From NCBI GenBank assembly GCA_016584495.1, contig WAID01000004.1:3747427-3811426 (forward strand): a DNA stretch of 64,000 nucleotides, read 5' to 3'. Within the stretch, counting starts at the first letter, position 1. Every line of letters begins with the position of its first letter. A program made the position numbers and the translations under genes. This stretch comes from Celoporthe dispersa (Eukaryota; Ascomycota; Sordariomycetes; Diaporthales; Cryphonectriaceae). Below the pieces are notes generated by a model that was not told the origin of the DNA, ran no database searches, and saw nothing but the letters and a program-made list of their open reading frames with translations. Shown here in pieces: positions 35,730 through 48,043 of this stretch.

Positions 35730-38700
35730 CGCGCTGTCGTACTATGGTAGTAGAGCGGAGTCGTCCGCACCCGATGCGATGCGATGCCTGCGAACCCTAC
35801 CAGAGCACACCTGTGGAGGGATGAGGGCCCTGCCTGGCCCAACCCTACGAGTGTGCCTCGACAGGCAAGGCCACTCTGCCTCTTCGGGACACCCTGACAT
35901 CAGCTCTCCTTCCTCCTGCCAAGTCCTGACGGCCTGACCGTTGTCCTGTTGATCCTAGACATGACTGACCGAGGTGAGCTGGTCGACGATCCACCACCAC
36001 CACCTCGGAAGCCGTCGCGCACCCTCCTCCTGCTCCTCTCTGTCCGGCGGGGAAGACGGACTCGCGAAGGTAATTCTGCCCTAGACAATTTTTCCCGTAT
36101 TGATCGGAGCCAATGCGGGCGTGAGACAAGTGCAGTACACAGTACGTACCATGTTAGCAAAGCCTGCACTCTGCGGTAGCAATACGGCAAGTGTTGCGCT
36201 TCGACACGACAACACGACAACAAGGTAGCATGACAAGGCGTCTGGGCAACAATAGTCTGATCCTAGTGCTGACCTTATCCCAATGATCGGCAGAACATGG
36301 TTGCTCATGTAGGCCGCACCCGGGTGTCGTCCCGGCGATGCCATGTGTTTATTCGCTGCCCTATTACGCTACCTGCGTTGTTAGACCTCGGAAGCTGCCA
36401 TCACGTACAGATGGCTTGCATACAGGCCGTGGTCGTCCCGAGACCTACCTACAATAGCAGGCCCGCCGGTGGAAGAAGCAAGCGTAGACACCCTTTTTCT
36501 TCTTCTTTTCTCTCTCTCTCTCTCCCCAAGGAGCGGAGAGATGCTGGGAAGACTGGGTATCCTCGAGGAGGAGATCGATCGGGTGCGGGAAGAGAACCTG
36601 CGAGAGAGGTCAGACAAAGATCCTGATCGCATTGCCTTGCCTGTCTGACAGGGTGTATCACTTACCTGACACGCCCTGCCAGGGCAGGCCCAGTAGGACA
36701 TTTCCCGTTCCCATAGGGTCCCCATCCAATAGGGTCCCCATCGTCGCACTGTCGAGCTGAGGTAACCTTGAAAAGCGCGAGGCACAAAGATTGCGCGAGC
36801 AGCCAAGAGGGTACCATAGAACGTCGTTCAGCGAGGAAGGGCGAGTCGACAGGAAGGGGCAACGAGAGGGGTAGGTTGCCATATCGGGTGCACTCCACTC
36901 CACCAGGGTGTATACAGTACCTGCTGCGTTGCCGTGGTCATGGTACTACTGCCATGTCGCGACTACTATGTATGGTACCATAAGTATGCTCCATAGTAAG
37001 CTTTCCCTACAGGTGGGGCAGGTGCGGTCGAAGATGGGCCACTCGAGACCCGCCCAAACGGTCCGCTCCACTTGAGCTTATCGATTGATTGGGCCCTAGA
37101 TCCTAGATCCCGGTGTCACTGCCCGTTCTGGTTGGGCAGGGCGGGCACACGGGCGGGTAACCCTTGCCAAGTGGGCTGACAATGCATCCATCTTGGGAAG
37201 GGCTCAGAGCTACCCAACCCACAACCAACATCACTCACTCAATTGTCTTTTCTTCTCGTCAGCATTGCAACCACTCACCGCTGGCTCACGCCACCTCTCA
37301 CTCTCTCTTCCCTTCACTTGTCAGCAAGGGCGGAGAAGATCATGATTCACCCGGGTCTTGACGACATTCAGGAATGCACCAGACGTGTCGCGATCGACAG
37401 GTCGCCCTCGTACCCGAGCTCCGTCCCGCCCTGCCGATGAACCCGAGCCCTTACCTTCAACCTTGAGCAGAAGGACTATGCGATACCGTCTGTGATTGTT
37501 GGACAGAGAAGCTTGCTTCTCACCGCAATGTGCAGTCTATCGCAGGGCAGTGTTGTTGCTGTCGCTGCTGCCTACCGCGCAAGGCTCGGGGACTCGTAAA
37601 GGTGAAAAGCGGTAGAGTCCACATTTGCGGCTGAAAAAAAGTCAACAAGGTCATCCTTCTGGAGTCCCTCCCCGCCTTCCGGGTGGGCACTGCTGCGTAT
37701 TGCCTGCTGTGTTGTACCATAGCACTACGGTATTATTGCACTTACTGTACGTGGTATCACCACAGAGTAGTTTACAAAGGGACCCCTCGCAGCCGGACGC
37801 GAAGGATTCTGCCGGGTCCCCCTCTGGGTCACTCGCTCGAGGAGATCAGAACCGCAGGATTCGACAGTTCACGTGCGCTCCTCGTTCAACCCAACCTAGC
37901 CATGCACGGCAGGTGGGCGGGTGGGCTGAGGTGACCATCGCACACGCCGATCAACCCAGTCTTGGATACACCTCTCCCCGGCTGCTGTCTCTCGCCCCCA
38001 AGATGGCACACCTCGGCCGTCCGAGAATTGTCGTTCTTGTTCACGGCTGTTCTCTGCCTGTAAAAGGATCAGGAGGTAGCCTCGACACCAACGAGGTGTG
38101 TGTGAGTGCGTCTTTGGTGAGAGGCCAACGCTGACAGGCCGATGGTATAGCGTAGCGACGGCTCAGGGCTGCTGCAAGACTGCCCTTTCTCGTAGGATGT
38201 CTTCCGCACAGCAACCTCGACTTGACGCAAGGGGACTGCAGTCTGCTCAGCTGGTTGCTTGAGTGAGTGTATGGTCCTGACAATATCAAACATGACGCAG
38301 ATCTTGCCCTTATATTTGAATCCGGGAAGATACACAGGCGAATATGCTGTGCGTCGTGTGGATACTGAGCGTTGAGACACTGCGATCACCTCTACTGTGC
38401 TTGAATGAAAAGCAACAGGTCGGTGGTGTCATCTGGGTCGCATTTCCGCGGTATGCGGCCGGACTGCCTGCCTGCCTGCATACAGATACTGATCTAACCG
38501 GCTGCAGATAAGCTTTCGTCTTGTCAAGAAGATCTACCACCACCACCACCAACAGCAGCACCTCTCATCTTTTCATGTACGCTTTCCTCGATAGCCTGGG
38601 AAGTCCAGGTCGTGATCCCGGCCTAGAGGTGGCCTGGCAGGCCTGGGTATGAATCCTTGGAAGCAATGGAAGACCACATTTCAGCCGCAAAAACCTCCTC

Positions 38701-39743
38701 ATCCAACGTGAGCACTTCGTGGGTTGGTGCTGTGGCTCACCCCTCCCTGACCCCCTTGTACGCTCGCAGCAACGCACCAACCACGAGTAGCCCGTCCTTG
38801 CCGTCCAGCCATCCACTGGAAGCCATGCAACCTCGTGTGTGGGCCCGCGGGATGTACAGCCGATACTCTCCCATTCGGGCCAGATGGAGACAGCTCTTGT
38901 TGTACCTCCACGCAAGACACAAGATTCTTCTGGACCAACAAGTCTCACTTCGCCACCCGTTGTGAGGTTCAGAACCCCCATGGCTCCTATGATTCCAGCG
39001 TAACTCTCATCCCGTGGGCTTAGATTAGTGTGTGTACAACCACACCCGTCGCCTCGTGAGGGAGCCCCAAGCTAGACCTTTCAGGACGGAACACGGGCAG
39101 GTCGTCCTGATATCGAGCATTGTCTTGCTCCGGCACCAGTGGCAACTCCTGTCGCGCCCACGAGAGGCTTGATCACCCGCATATCTGCTTACAACCTCCA
39201 GCTGCATACAGTCTGGGGCCTGTATGCCTGCAACTATCATTCCCCGCGATCTCGAAAAGGCGGCCCCTCTCGCAATCACCGGCCATAGCCTCGCTGCGGG
39301 TTGCCCGACATCGTAGGGCTGCGACGCTGGTATCTGCTGCTGCGTAAATATTCGTTTTTCTTATGCAGGTACTTTGGGGCTATACTCTGTAAGCCGGGCT
39401 CTCCCACGCTGTGCTATTCCTGGTTCTGGTCCTGGCTTTTCAAGACCTCGTTATTCCCTTGAGGAACTGTCCAGGGTCTTGACCTGGTCAACCTGCGGCG
39501 AATACCTCTGTCGCGATTGCGTTCAACCTCGAGAAGAGACTCTTGTGTGCGGGCCGCATGACAGCTGTGCCCCTCTGGTTTCCTGTGCTGGTCGTATGGC
39601 TGACCCGCGGTTCTTCTTCTTGATAGCGCAGCACTCTCCGTCGCGCAATGCATTGCAGCGGTCTCATCTCATAGCAGCTCCTACCATCTGATTCTTGCCT
39701 CGCCAGACAAGTGCGCTTTTAAAATCCGGAATCTGATCTCACC
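34291..39743. promoter_or_regulatory. Long divergent spacer between two surface-protein genes
   Basis: About 5.45 kb between the starts of the 24-exon surface gene (-) and the Kelch membrane protein gene (+). I see no domain, spliced gene or mobile element; open frames are random in composition. It contains a (GT)n/(GC)n repeat at 35691-35733. Such length between divergent promoters suggests regulatory DNA or an unrecognised non-coding transcript. Confidence 0.45.
35691..35733. repeat. (GT)n followed by (GC)n repeat
   Basis: Fifteen GT units (35691-35720), then ATGT and an alternating GC run. Alternating purine-pyrimidine sequence of this kind can adopt Z-DNA; non-coding. Confidence 0.9.
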
Positions 39744-42739
39744 ATGGCCGCCTCAAGGACACTTTCGTTGTCCCTCATTGCAGGCCTCGCGCCCATCGCG
39801 GTCGCCCAGCTAGGAGGATGGCAAGCCAACCAGGTCAACGCAACAATGTGTACATGGCAAGGACTGCGGGGCAAGTTGATTTCCCTCTCGGCGTAGTGAC
39901 CATCCCGTATACTAACAGACACAGCGGCCGTCATCAGAGACACACTGTATATGGACGGTGGCTACCTCTACTGGAGGCCCGGTCTGGCCGATGGGTCCTA
40001 TGGCATCGCAACCGAGGACAGTACGTTCATAGTCTACCTCTACCGTTATAAGAGCCTTCTGACACTTTTGCGCAGAGGACTGGCCCGGGCTCTCGTACAC
40101 GCTTAACTTCAGCATGCCGTTCAACATTTCACAGAACATCAGCGCTCTGTTCGGGGAACTTGACAAGACGTCGACGGCGCCTCTCTACTACGACGGGGCG
40201 ATGCTCGCCAGTTACGACGACTACTGGCTCTACGGCGGGCTACTGACGATCACGAACTCCTCCGCGGAGCCAGACAGCAACCAGGGCCTGGAGCGGCTGC
40301 AGTACGCCTCCGCAGACGGCCAGACGGCTTTCTCGGCCGAGTTCACCACTTATGAGCTGAGTGGAAACATAACGCGATATCTTGCCTACGGAGGTTCGGC
40401 CAGCGTCCCCTCGGAGAGTCTTGGCTACTACTTTTCCGGCCTCCACGGGCCCACCTGGGGCGATATATACTACCCGAACGGCGATGATGCAGACACCGCG
40501 ACTGAGATATCCCCACGCTCATCACGCTCGACATGGCGGCCGAGTATCAGGGACATGGACCAATGTCACCCTGCCAGACGACATACCAGGGCGTGCGAGC
40601 CCCGAGCTGGTGTGGGTCCCGGTCGGCAAGCAGGGATTCTCGTCGCCCTGGGAGGTGTCGTGTATCCTGAATTTGTGACAGATGACCACGTCTCCGACAA
40701 CGAGACGGCAAGTGTAGGTTGAGGCCCATCCGTTCAGCCCGGCAACAGACAGCCCGATACTGACCTCACGCCACAGGAGGACCAAAGCCCAGCCTTCATG
40801 ACGAGCATCAACATCTACAACATCGCAGACGAGACGTGGTACACGCAGAAGACCACAGGCGGCCCGGGACAACTGGCGCAGGGCTGTGCCGTCATGCAAC
40901 CAGCCGGGGACTACTCGAGCTTCAATATCTACTGGTACGGCGGCTATGACGGCCTTCACGTGTCGAACGACTCGTACTGGAACGACGCGGTCTGGATCCT
41001 GTCCCTGCCCAGCTTCACGTGGAAGCAGGCCAGCACGGAACGAAGCGGATACGCGCGTGCAGGACACAAATGTGTCATGCCGTACCCGGACCAGATGATG
41101 GTCATCGGCGGCCAGCCGGCGCAGTCCGGCAACGTCTACGACTGTGTCCCCGACATCATCCAGATCTTCAACGTGAGCTCCGCGCAGTGGCTCGACCGCT
41201 ACGACCCGACGGTCTGGTCGGATTATGCTGTCCCAAGCGTGATCTACGAGGCCATCGGGGGCGATGGCTCCGGCGGCGCAACGTCTACCGCTCCCAAGAG
41301 CTGGGATACGTCGGCCCTGGGCCAGGTCTTCCAGACGAAGTACGCCACCTCGAAGATCTCGACCTGGTACCCGTATCCCGAGGCGACCACGACTTCTGTG
41401 ACCAACCCCACATACACGCCAACGACCAAGACCGGCGGCAGCGGTGTGCCCAAGTACCTTGCGCCCCTGCTGGGCGTCCTCCTGGGCCTCATCTTCGTGT
41501 CGTCCGTCGCCGTGGGCATCATCGTCTGGAGACGCCGGAAGCTGATGAAGGCCAACGGCGGCATGAGCGTGGCCCCGTCGGACGACAAGTGGAAGAATAT
41601 CATATCCTGGATGAACGGGCAGAGGCTGGCCGAGCCCAAGGAGGAGACGGTCACGACCAGCGAGGAGCTCCCGCACCCGAGCCCGACCCCGGAAGGGCTC
41701 AGGTTCAACCAAGGCCTCCAGTACCCCTTCATGCAAAGCTGGCGTGACCAGCCACAAGACTCACAGCAGAGCCCACTGCCCGTCCACCACGAGATGGACG
41801 GGGCTCGTCGTCGAGCTGCCAGGTAAGCTCCCTCCCCAGGGCCCCGAGCCTCCTGACCGCATGCGGCCTCGTGTGTGTTTGTGTTTCTTCTGCTGACCCT
41901 ATGGCCCTCTCAGCGGATCCTCATGTGGCAGAGCTCTCCGACCCCACGTCGTCCGTCTACACCGAAGGCCAGCGGTTCAGCAACGGGAACCCTCCCAGGG
42001 CGTGCGCTCCTTCACGTATAACAGCTCGATCCAGAATACCGACCAGGGCAGCGTCGTGAGCAGCACCTCGTACCAGCGAAACACCACGTCGCCGCCCGCG
42101 CCCCCATCGTCCACCTCACACGCCACCTCCTCGGCGGCGGCGGCGGCGGCGACGGCGGCGACGGCCCAGCCAGCACCCTCACAACAGACAAAGCGCAGCC
42201 CCGTGGTGCCGGACTCGGCAGTCCTCCCCAAATCCCTATCGGCAGAGTACGACAATAACAAGACCCTCCCAGAACTACCCGCGTCGAGCGAACACGTAGG
42301 CGGACGCTCCTCGGCACCGGCGGCAGCCGCGGCGCAGAACACGAACACGCCTGGCGTACGAGGCAGCTCGGGCGTGTCAATCCTCAGCGAGCGGGAGAGC
42401 ACGCACATGCGCAACCTGTCGGACCCCGCGACCGTGAGCACCATGGACGCGACCATCGCCAGCGTGGCGCCCCAGCACCAGCCGCAGACCATCGGGGCCG
42501 GGTCGCGAGCCCGCCCATCCTGGAGGAGGGCGCGGTGGCTGCTGCCAACGCGAAGAGTAAACCCCAGGACGGCAGGCTGCCTGCCGTCGTGTCGCCGCCC
42601 ACGGGGAGCACGGTCGAGGCAGACGACTACCTTGCCGCGGCGGTCAGCCCTGTGGTGGCCAGGGCGAGGCGCCTCCGCCGGGGAGCGGCAGGAGAAGTGC
42701 GTTTAGGAGAGCCAGGAGGATCTGGGCGGAGAGAGCTGA
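39744..42739 (+). CDS. Kelch-type single-pass membrane protein
   Basis: Exons 39744-39870, 39925-40020, 40076-40713, 40777-41822 and 41914-42739. Signal peptide MAASRTLSLSLIAGLAPIAVA, then a Kelch-like beta-propeller region with GGYLYWRPG, YDGAMLASYDDYWLYGG, YNIADETWYTQ, NIYWYGGYDGLH and MMVIGGQPAQSG. N-glycosylation-type sites are frequent. A transmembrane helix (YLAPLLGVLLGLIFVSSVAV, about residue 560) is followed by basic IIVWRRRKLMK and a long disordered cytoplasmic tail rich in Ser, Ala and Pro that ends SAFRESQEDLGGES after frame correction. Role unknown; fungal relatives are surface sensors or polarity-linked proteins by inference only. Eight indels (near 40511, 40550, 40633, 41800, 41994, 42505, 42657, 42705) must be balanced, giving 912 residues with all intron phases in agreement. 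Intron 1 is GC-AG. Confidence 0.85.
39871..39924 (+). other. GC-AG intron 1 of the Kelch gene
   Basis: The donor is GCAAGT after CTG CGG G and the acceptor CAG precedes CGGCCGTC. Splicing joins WQGLR to AAVIRDTLYMDGG in frame. No GT donor nearby keeps this reading. Confidence 0.65.
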
Positions 42740-43593
42740 GCGCCATGGATGATGATGGGTGCGTGCCGGGGGAGGGAGGAGAGAAAACAAAAAAAAAAAA
42801 AAGAAAAAAAGAGGGAGAGAGAGACAAAGCATGGATGGGTAGAATGACAAACCCCTCCCTTCATATAATGACTTTTTGTGTAATGTTTTTCTTCTTGTTT
42901 TTCTTGTTTTGTCAGTATATACGAAAGAGGGGCAACAGCGGTGCAGGTTTGCAGTTTTGAATGAAGCATTACATGCCGGAACGATATGATGATATCTGGG
43001 AGGGATAAAAATCATTTACAAAGTTATATACATATATCTATGCTTTTATTCAAACATGGACGTCATGGGAATCATGAGGTTCTTTTGTATGAATAGACTG
43101 CCCATTCTGTACCACGTGATGGTTCTGTTGATTGATCCTCATTTTGCTCCCTCTCCACAAGGCTCACCTTGAGAATTGTTGAGACCAAAAATATATGGAA
43201 TACTTTGTTCGTTTTGTTTTTTTCTTTTTCTTTTCTTCCAAAGAAAAATAATTAAAAGAAATAAAATAAACATATAGAGTTCCGGCTTCTATAGGAAGGG
43301 TCTGTCTAGCTAGCCTGCAAATGCGCCTAGGACGTCCCCGTCTCTTTTGCCCACAATAGCTCGCCATTCTCTCTCTCTCTGTGTCTGTCTCTCTTGTGTA
43401 TACAACACCGTCCAGTCCTAAACGCCAAGCTAATGTCAAGTCCATGCATCATCATTATCTTTCACCTCCTTCTATGCCTCGAATTACTTTATATCTGTAG
43501 GGTTCTTTGAGAGGAAGAAGAGAAAAGAAGAAGAAGAAAAAAGAAAACAAGGAACAACCCACTCGGTCCTTCACAGGCCGGCGAACCGGTTGC
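42740..43593. other. Convergent 3' spacer
   Basis: Between the 3' ends of the Kelch gene (+) and the hydrolase gene (-). AT-rich with A- and T-runs, as expected for termination and polyadenylation of both. No gene seen. Confidence 0.6.
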
Positions 43594-45312
43594 TCAGACG
43601 GATAGGCCCTGCTCCCTCCGCCGGCGGTTGTAATCCCTCGTCTCCTCCAGCTCTTTCTCAGGTATTCGTTGAACTCGTCCGGGTTGTCGAGGTACAGGTG
43701 GTGGCCCGCCCTGCGGACGACAACGACCTTGGCGCTCCTGTTCTCGTCGCGCCTCTCGTCGGGGCTGGCCTCCATGAGGGCCTTCTCTATGCGCTTCTTG
43801 ATCTTCTCCTCGCTGGCGAAGCCGCCCGCGACGTCCATCCAGTCGCTGTCGCCGTACATGAAGACGAGGGAAGCCCGTCTCCTTCTTGTTGTCGGGGCCG
43901 ACGCCGCGGCCGACCTGGTCGATGCGGTTGACCAGCGGGTTGCGGGCGTAGGCGCCGGGGGCGAGGATGTAGGTGAGGGCGAACTCGCCGCTGCCCTTCT
44001 GGCGGAACAGGTTGTAGGCATAGACGTGCAGGGCCTCGGCCTCCTCGCGCGGCAGGTGGTTGAAGCGGCGGCTGGTCCAGCCGGAGGTGAAGCGCGGGCC
44101 GAGGGGCCGGCGGCGCGCACGAAGCTGAAGGGGAGATGATGTTGGCGTCCCACAGCCAGGCGAACCAGCCCGGGATGTTGCGCGGCGGGGCGGCGGCCGG
44201 AGGGCTGTGCCTGGTGGCGGCGACGGCGGCGGTGTTGTCGTGGTGGACGATGCTCTCCTGGGACTGGGTGAACTCGTTGGCGAGGGTGGAGGAGCCCGGG
44301 GCGGGCAGCTCGGCCTTGGTGGCGTAGGGGTTCTCGGGGACGCCGACGGGCGAGGCGAGGATGAGCTTGTTGAGGCGGCCCGGGTACTTGAGGGCGTAGG
44401 AGACGGCGAGGTAGCCGCCCATGGAGTGGCCCAGCAGGGTGAACTTCTCGATCCTGCGGATCTTCCTCCACTCCTCGAGGGCGTCGACGAAGAAGCTCTC
44501 GGCCTCGGCGGTCCTCTCGGCGGGGTCCTTGGCCCGGATGCGGAAGGTCGGGCGCGACGAGTTGCCCATGCCCAGCATGTCGAGGGCGTACAGGCGCCAG
44601 CCCTGGACGCGGGTGGCAGGCTCGAAGTTCTTGTAGAAGAGGCCCAGGCCGGCGCCGTAGCCGTGCAGCATGACGAGGGTCTCATCGGCGGGCTCGCCGA
44701 CGCGCTCGACCGAGTACTCGTTCAGCACGCGGTTCTTGCCCGAGAGGGCGACCATGGTGGAGCGCCATATCCGGTGGCCAAAGGGGTCGGGTCTGGCGGT
44801 GGTGGTGGTGAGATCCGAGGCGGCAGGGGAGACGGCCTCCTTGAGGTAGGGGACGAGGTTGAGGACGGCCCTCTCGGAGGCGGGCGGGGAGATGCTGGTC
44901 CACTTTAGTCGCAGCGATCACGTTAGCCTCAGTCTTTTTCTCTTTCTTTTTCTCTCTTCCTTTTGGGTTGCTGTCTTCTCTCTCTCTCTCTCTCCCGGTC
45001 TGGCAGGGTAGGTAGATACATACCCACTGGTGGGCGGCGTCTCTGTAGGATAGCGGAAAGAATCCTGACATGGGTTTCTGCTCACCGGGCGCGCCCGGCT
45101 TGTTCGTCTGTTGCGCCACCTTGGCGGATCTTGCCCGTGACTTTCTGGATCGCCTTGAGCGAGGTGCCTCCTGAGAAGAGGAGGCAGAGGGCGTGTCGGC
45201 GTCAGAGGTGTCGCTGCTGTCGTGGTGGTGGGGAGGGGGTCTGTATGGGCGTGAGGGAGGGTTTGTGGGGGAAAAGAGGTTGAGGTTGTTGGGGAATTGC
45301 CACGGTAGACAT
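43594..45312 (-). CDS. Alpha/beta hydrolase, ABHD4/5-Cld1 family
   Basis: Likely lipid acyl hydrolase or acyltransferase of the CGI-58/ABHD5 group, which includes yeast Cld1, the mitochondrial cardiolipin deacylase. Exons 45312-45024 and 44902-43594; the 121-nt intron contains a CT tract. Motifs: FPLSYRDAAHQWWTS near the N-terminus, oxyanion-side LHGYGAGLGLFYKNF, DMLGMGNSSRP, nucleophile elbow GHSMGGYLA (Ser), YGDSDWMDV (acid) and GHHLYLDNPDEFN, which carries the catalytic His and an H-x4-D motif. Frame breaks near 45265, 44131, 44100, 43870 (two bases) and 43647 must be balanced; the length is then 533 residues and the intron phase is 0. The start at 45312 (MSTVAIPQQPQP) depends on one of these corrections. 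Spo7 is transcribed divergently next door. Confidence 0.85.
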
Positions 45313-46594
45313 TGTTACGAGGCTGTGGGCGTTGACGTTAACAGGCCGGCGCCGGCGGGGATTAGTTGACCTGGAGCAGCCGCGGTGGTAGGGATTGTTA
45401 GTGCCGGGGCTGCTGCTGCTGCTGCTCCCAACACTGGAACTGGAACTGCACCTGGCCGAGGAAGGTGACCTGACACGGTGGCGGAACCTCGACGACCAGA
45501 AAGAGGAGCCTGAGGACGGAGGTGAGGAGGATAGAGATGCACGAGAAGAAATAGCTGACAGCAGGCGTAGACAGGAATATCGCTGTGGTTGAAGGTAGTT
45601 GGTCCTGGTCACTAGCATTTCCCAAGATCGCAAGAACAACAAGAAGAGGAGACAAAAGAGGGATAGGTCTCTTCTTTTTAAAGTGCGTAAAGGATGTGTG
45701 GCTTTTTCTGGCTACCTGTCTGCCTGGTCTTCCTTTTCCTCTTCTCCCTGTGTGTGTCTGGGTGGTTTTGGCCCCAGGACTTGACCTTTCACCGGGTGCA
45801 AGCGGACTTAAGGAGAGGGAAAGAAACATGTGTCGTGCATGCTTGGCCTGAAGGGGAATGAAATCTCTCCGTGCTGCGGCGCTGAGAAAAGGGTCCATGA
45901 CGAGTGCAAACCAAAGAAAAAGGACAGGGGTAAAAAAAAAAAAAAGAGTACTAACCTCGTCTCGTAATTGCTCCATAAGTGTCATCAGCCACACGGGGTT
46001 CTGTTGTTCGGCGTCGGCGTCAGTATTCCACCGGAGTCCGATCGCCCTGATTATCCCGTAGCCGTGATTCCGTGGCCGTCCATTGTATCGCTAATGAGCT
46101 GAAGGGGGAAAACCCGACAGCTGACAGAGGTATCGACCGTTACAGGTATAAATTTGGCTCCTCGGGATGACGTACTCTGCGGAGGGGAGGTTTTTTTCTT
46201 TAACTAAGCTCTGCATAGCAGCGCATGGCAGCCTGGCTTCCACGCAGATAAACTCTATACAATGTGGTAGTGGGCTATAGTGGGGTGGGGAGGGGGAAAG
46301 GGGCCTGCTGGGTGCGGATGTTGGTTACCATAGTGGTGGTACTTGGTAGTAGGCAGCTACGGAGTACTGGGGCTTAGTACCCGATACCGCCAGCCAGGGC
46401 AGCAGCACCCACAGGGGTCAGGCCTCAGGGCACCTTTCAGCTGCCAGCTCCACCGCGCGCTGGTCGTGTTGTATCCTCAGCCTCGAACCACCCAGCACCA
46501 CATTAAAACCCCCATTACGTAGGTAGGGAGGGAAGGAAGCGGAATAGGCCATCACGAACCCCAACAAAACCTCGACCTGGCCGATCGCAGCACG

Positions 46595-46630
<36 letters not shown>

Positions 46631-46676
46631 CTGAATGCGCCAGACAGGAGGAGCTCCTCCTCCTCCTCCTCCTACC
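45313..46676. promoter_or_regulatory. Divergent promoter region, hydrolase / Spo7
   Basis: About 1.36 kb with no supported gene, shared by two lipid-related genes transcribed away from each other. The Spo7 side ends in a (CA)n tract at 46596-46628 and a CTCCTCCT run immediately before the ATG. Confidence 0.5.
46596..46628 (+). repeat. (CA)n repeat in the Spo7 leader
   Basis: About sixteen CA units ending 48 nt before the Spo7 start codon, on the sense strand. Confidence 0.9.
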
Positions 46677-48043
46677 ATGGCCGACGACCTCGACTCCATC
46701 GTCAAGGGCACCGCGTCCCTCCCTGCCGAGAAGGCGGCCGCGCCCGTCACCTCGTCCACCAGCGGCGTCACCCCGCCCTCGGGCCGGCCCAACGACCCCT
46801 CTCCCACGCGCCCTCGTCCCCGTCCATGATCTACCTCAACCTCCTCGTCCTCGAGGCGTCCCTGCGCGCCCAGTACCTCGAGCTCCGCGCCCGCCGCCGC
46901 CACCACACCTTCTTCCTGTCCATCCTGTCCCTCTGGATCGTCGGGTTCGGCTACGCGCTCTTCCTGGCGCCGCGCGAGGACGGCCGCGGCGTCGGCGGCA
47001 GCGTCTACTGGGGCGTCGAGATGATCGAGAAGCTCTGCTTCATGGGCGGCATCATCACCGCCGCCCTCGTCTGGGCCACGGGCATCTGGGAGCGCGGCGT
47101 CAGGTGGCCCAGGAGGTGGTTCGCCATCTCCAACCGCGGCCTCCGCGCCTTCAACCTCAAGCTCGTCCTCGCCAGGAGGTCCTGGTGGGCCGAGGCCCTC
47201 TCCACCGCAGCCTTCTTCCTCACCTACGGCCTCTTCCAACACCGCCGCCTCCTCCTACCAGCATGTCGACCGGGCCATCCTGCGCGAGGTCGAGAGGGAC
47301 ATGGACCTCGCCGGCAAGGCCCCACCAACCCCTGCCCGTCATCGTGGGCGGCGACGAGGAGAAGGGCGGCCACGAGGAGGACCTGGCCCCGGGCGGCGAC
47401 TACGTGAAGCTGCTCCTGCTGGCCAAGCCCTTCTCGCCCACCTTCAGGGAGAACTGGGAGCTGTACAGGACCGAGTACTGGGAGCGCGAGAACGAGCGGA
47501 GGGCCGCCGTCCGGTCAAGCTCAAGGCGCGGCAGCGCCAGCTGAGGAGGTCTTCTGGGGGCTGGTTCTGGTGGATGCCCTGGGAGAGGGCAGCCCCGGCA
47601 GCCGCCGCCGCAGAGAGACCACCCCACGCGCACCCCGAAAAGACACACCACCACCCCGCCGCCGCTCAACACCGCCGGCTGTCGGTGGTCGAGAGGAGGG
47701 CAGGCGGTCGCGGAGCGGGAGCAATCCCCGAGGCAGCATGTCCGGCCACTCCAGCAGGAGCCCGACCCCGACACTCGAGGGTGGGCAGGACGGCGACATC
47801 AGCCGTAGGTCGAGCAACGCCTCCGAGAAGAGAAAGAAGACGCTGTCGACGCCGGGCTCCAAGTCGGCCAAGAGGCCTGGCGTCGAGTCACGGTCCGTCA
47901 CGCCAGAGTTCCCATCCCCGCTGGCCAAGGAGAGCAGCAGCATGAGCATGACGGCCAAGGAGCCGGCCACAGCAGCAGCACCATCATCATCATCATCATC
48001 ATCACCAGGTAGGCGGGCAAAGGCCTCCACAGAACCAGCATGA
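46677..48043 (+). CDS. SPO7: Spo7-like regulatory subunit of the Nem1-Spo7 phosphatase
   Basis: ER/nuclear-envelope membrane protein that activates Nem1, which dephosphorylates the phosphatidate phosphatase Pah1 and so sets the balance between phospholipid and triacylglycerol synthesis. Single exon; ATG 46677 in a good context (ACCATGG). Conserved: SPSMIYLNLLVLEASLRAQY, first span FFLSILSLWIVGFGYALFL, second span EKLCFMGGIITAALVWATGI, RRWFAISNRGLRAFNLKLVL, then KLLLLAKPFSPTFRENWELY, RTEYWERENERR and WWMPW. A long basic/Ser-rich tail (KRPGVESRSVTPEFPSPL, a run of Ser) ends at 48043. Five frame breaks (about 46812, 47235, 47320, 47515 and 47580-47640) give, when balanced, about 455 residues. 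The tail is longer than in yeast. Confidence 0.9.

Noticed and set aside
40522..41757. 411-codon open frame on the minus strand
   Set aside because: It is the antisense shadow of the Kelch gene exon, whose plus frame has clear motifs and intron-phase support.
44207..44908. 233-codon Gly/Val/Glu-rich plus-strand frame
   Set aside because: Antisense of the alpha/beta hydrolase, which has catalytic motifs in the minus frame.
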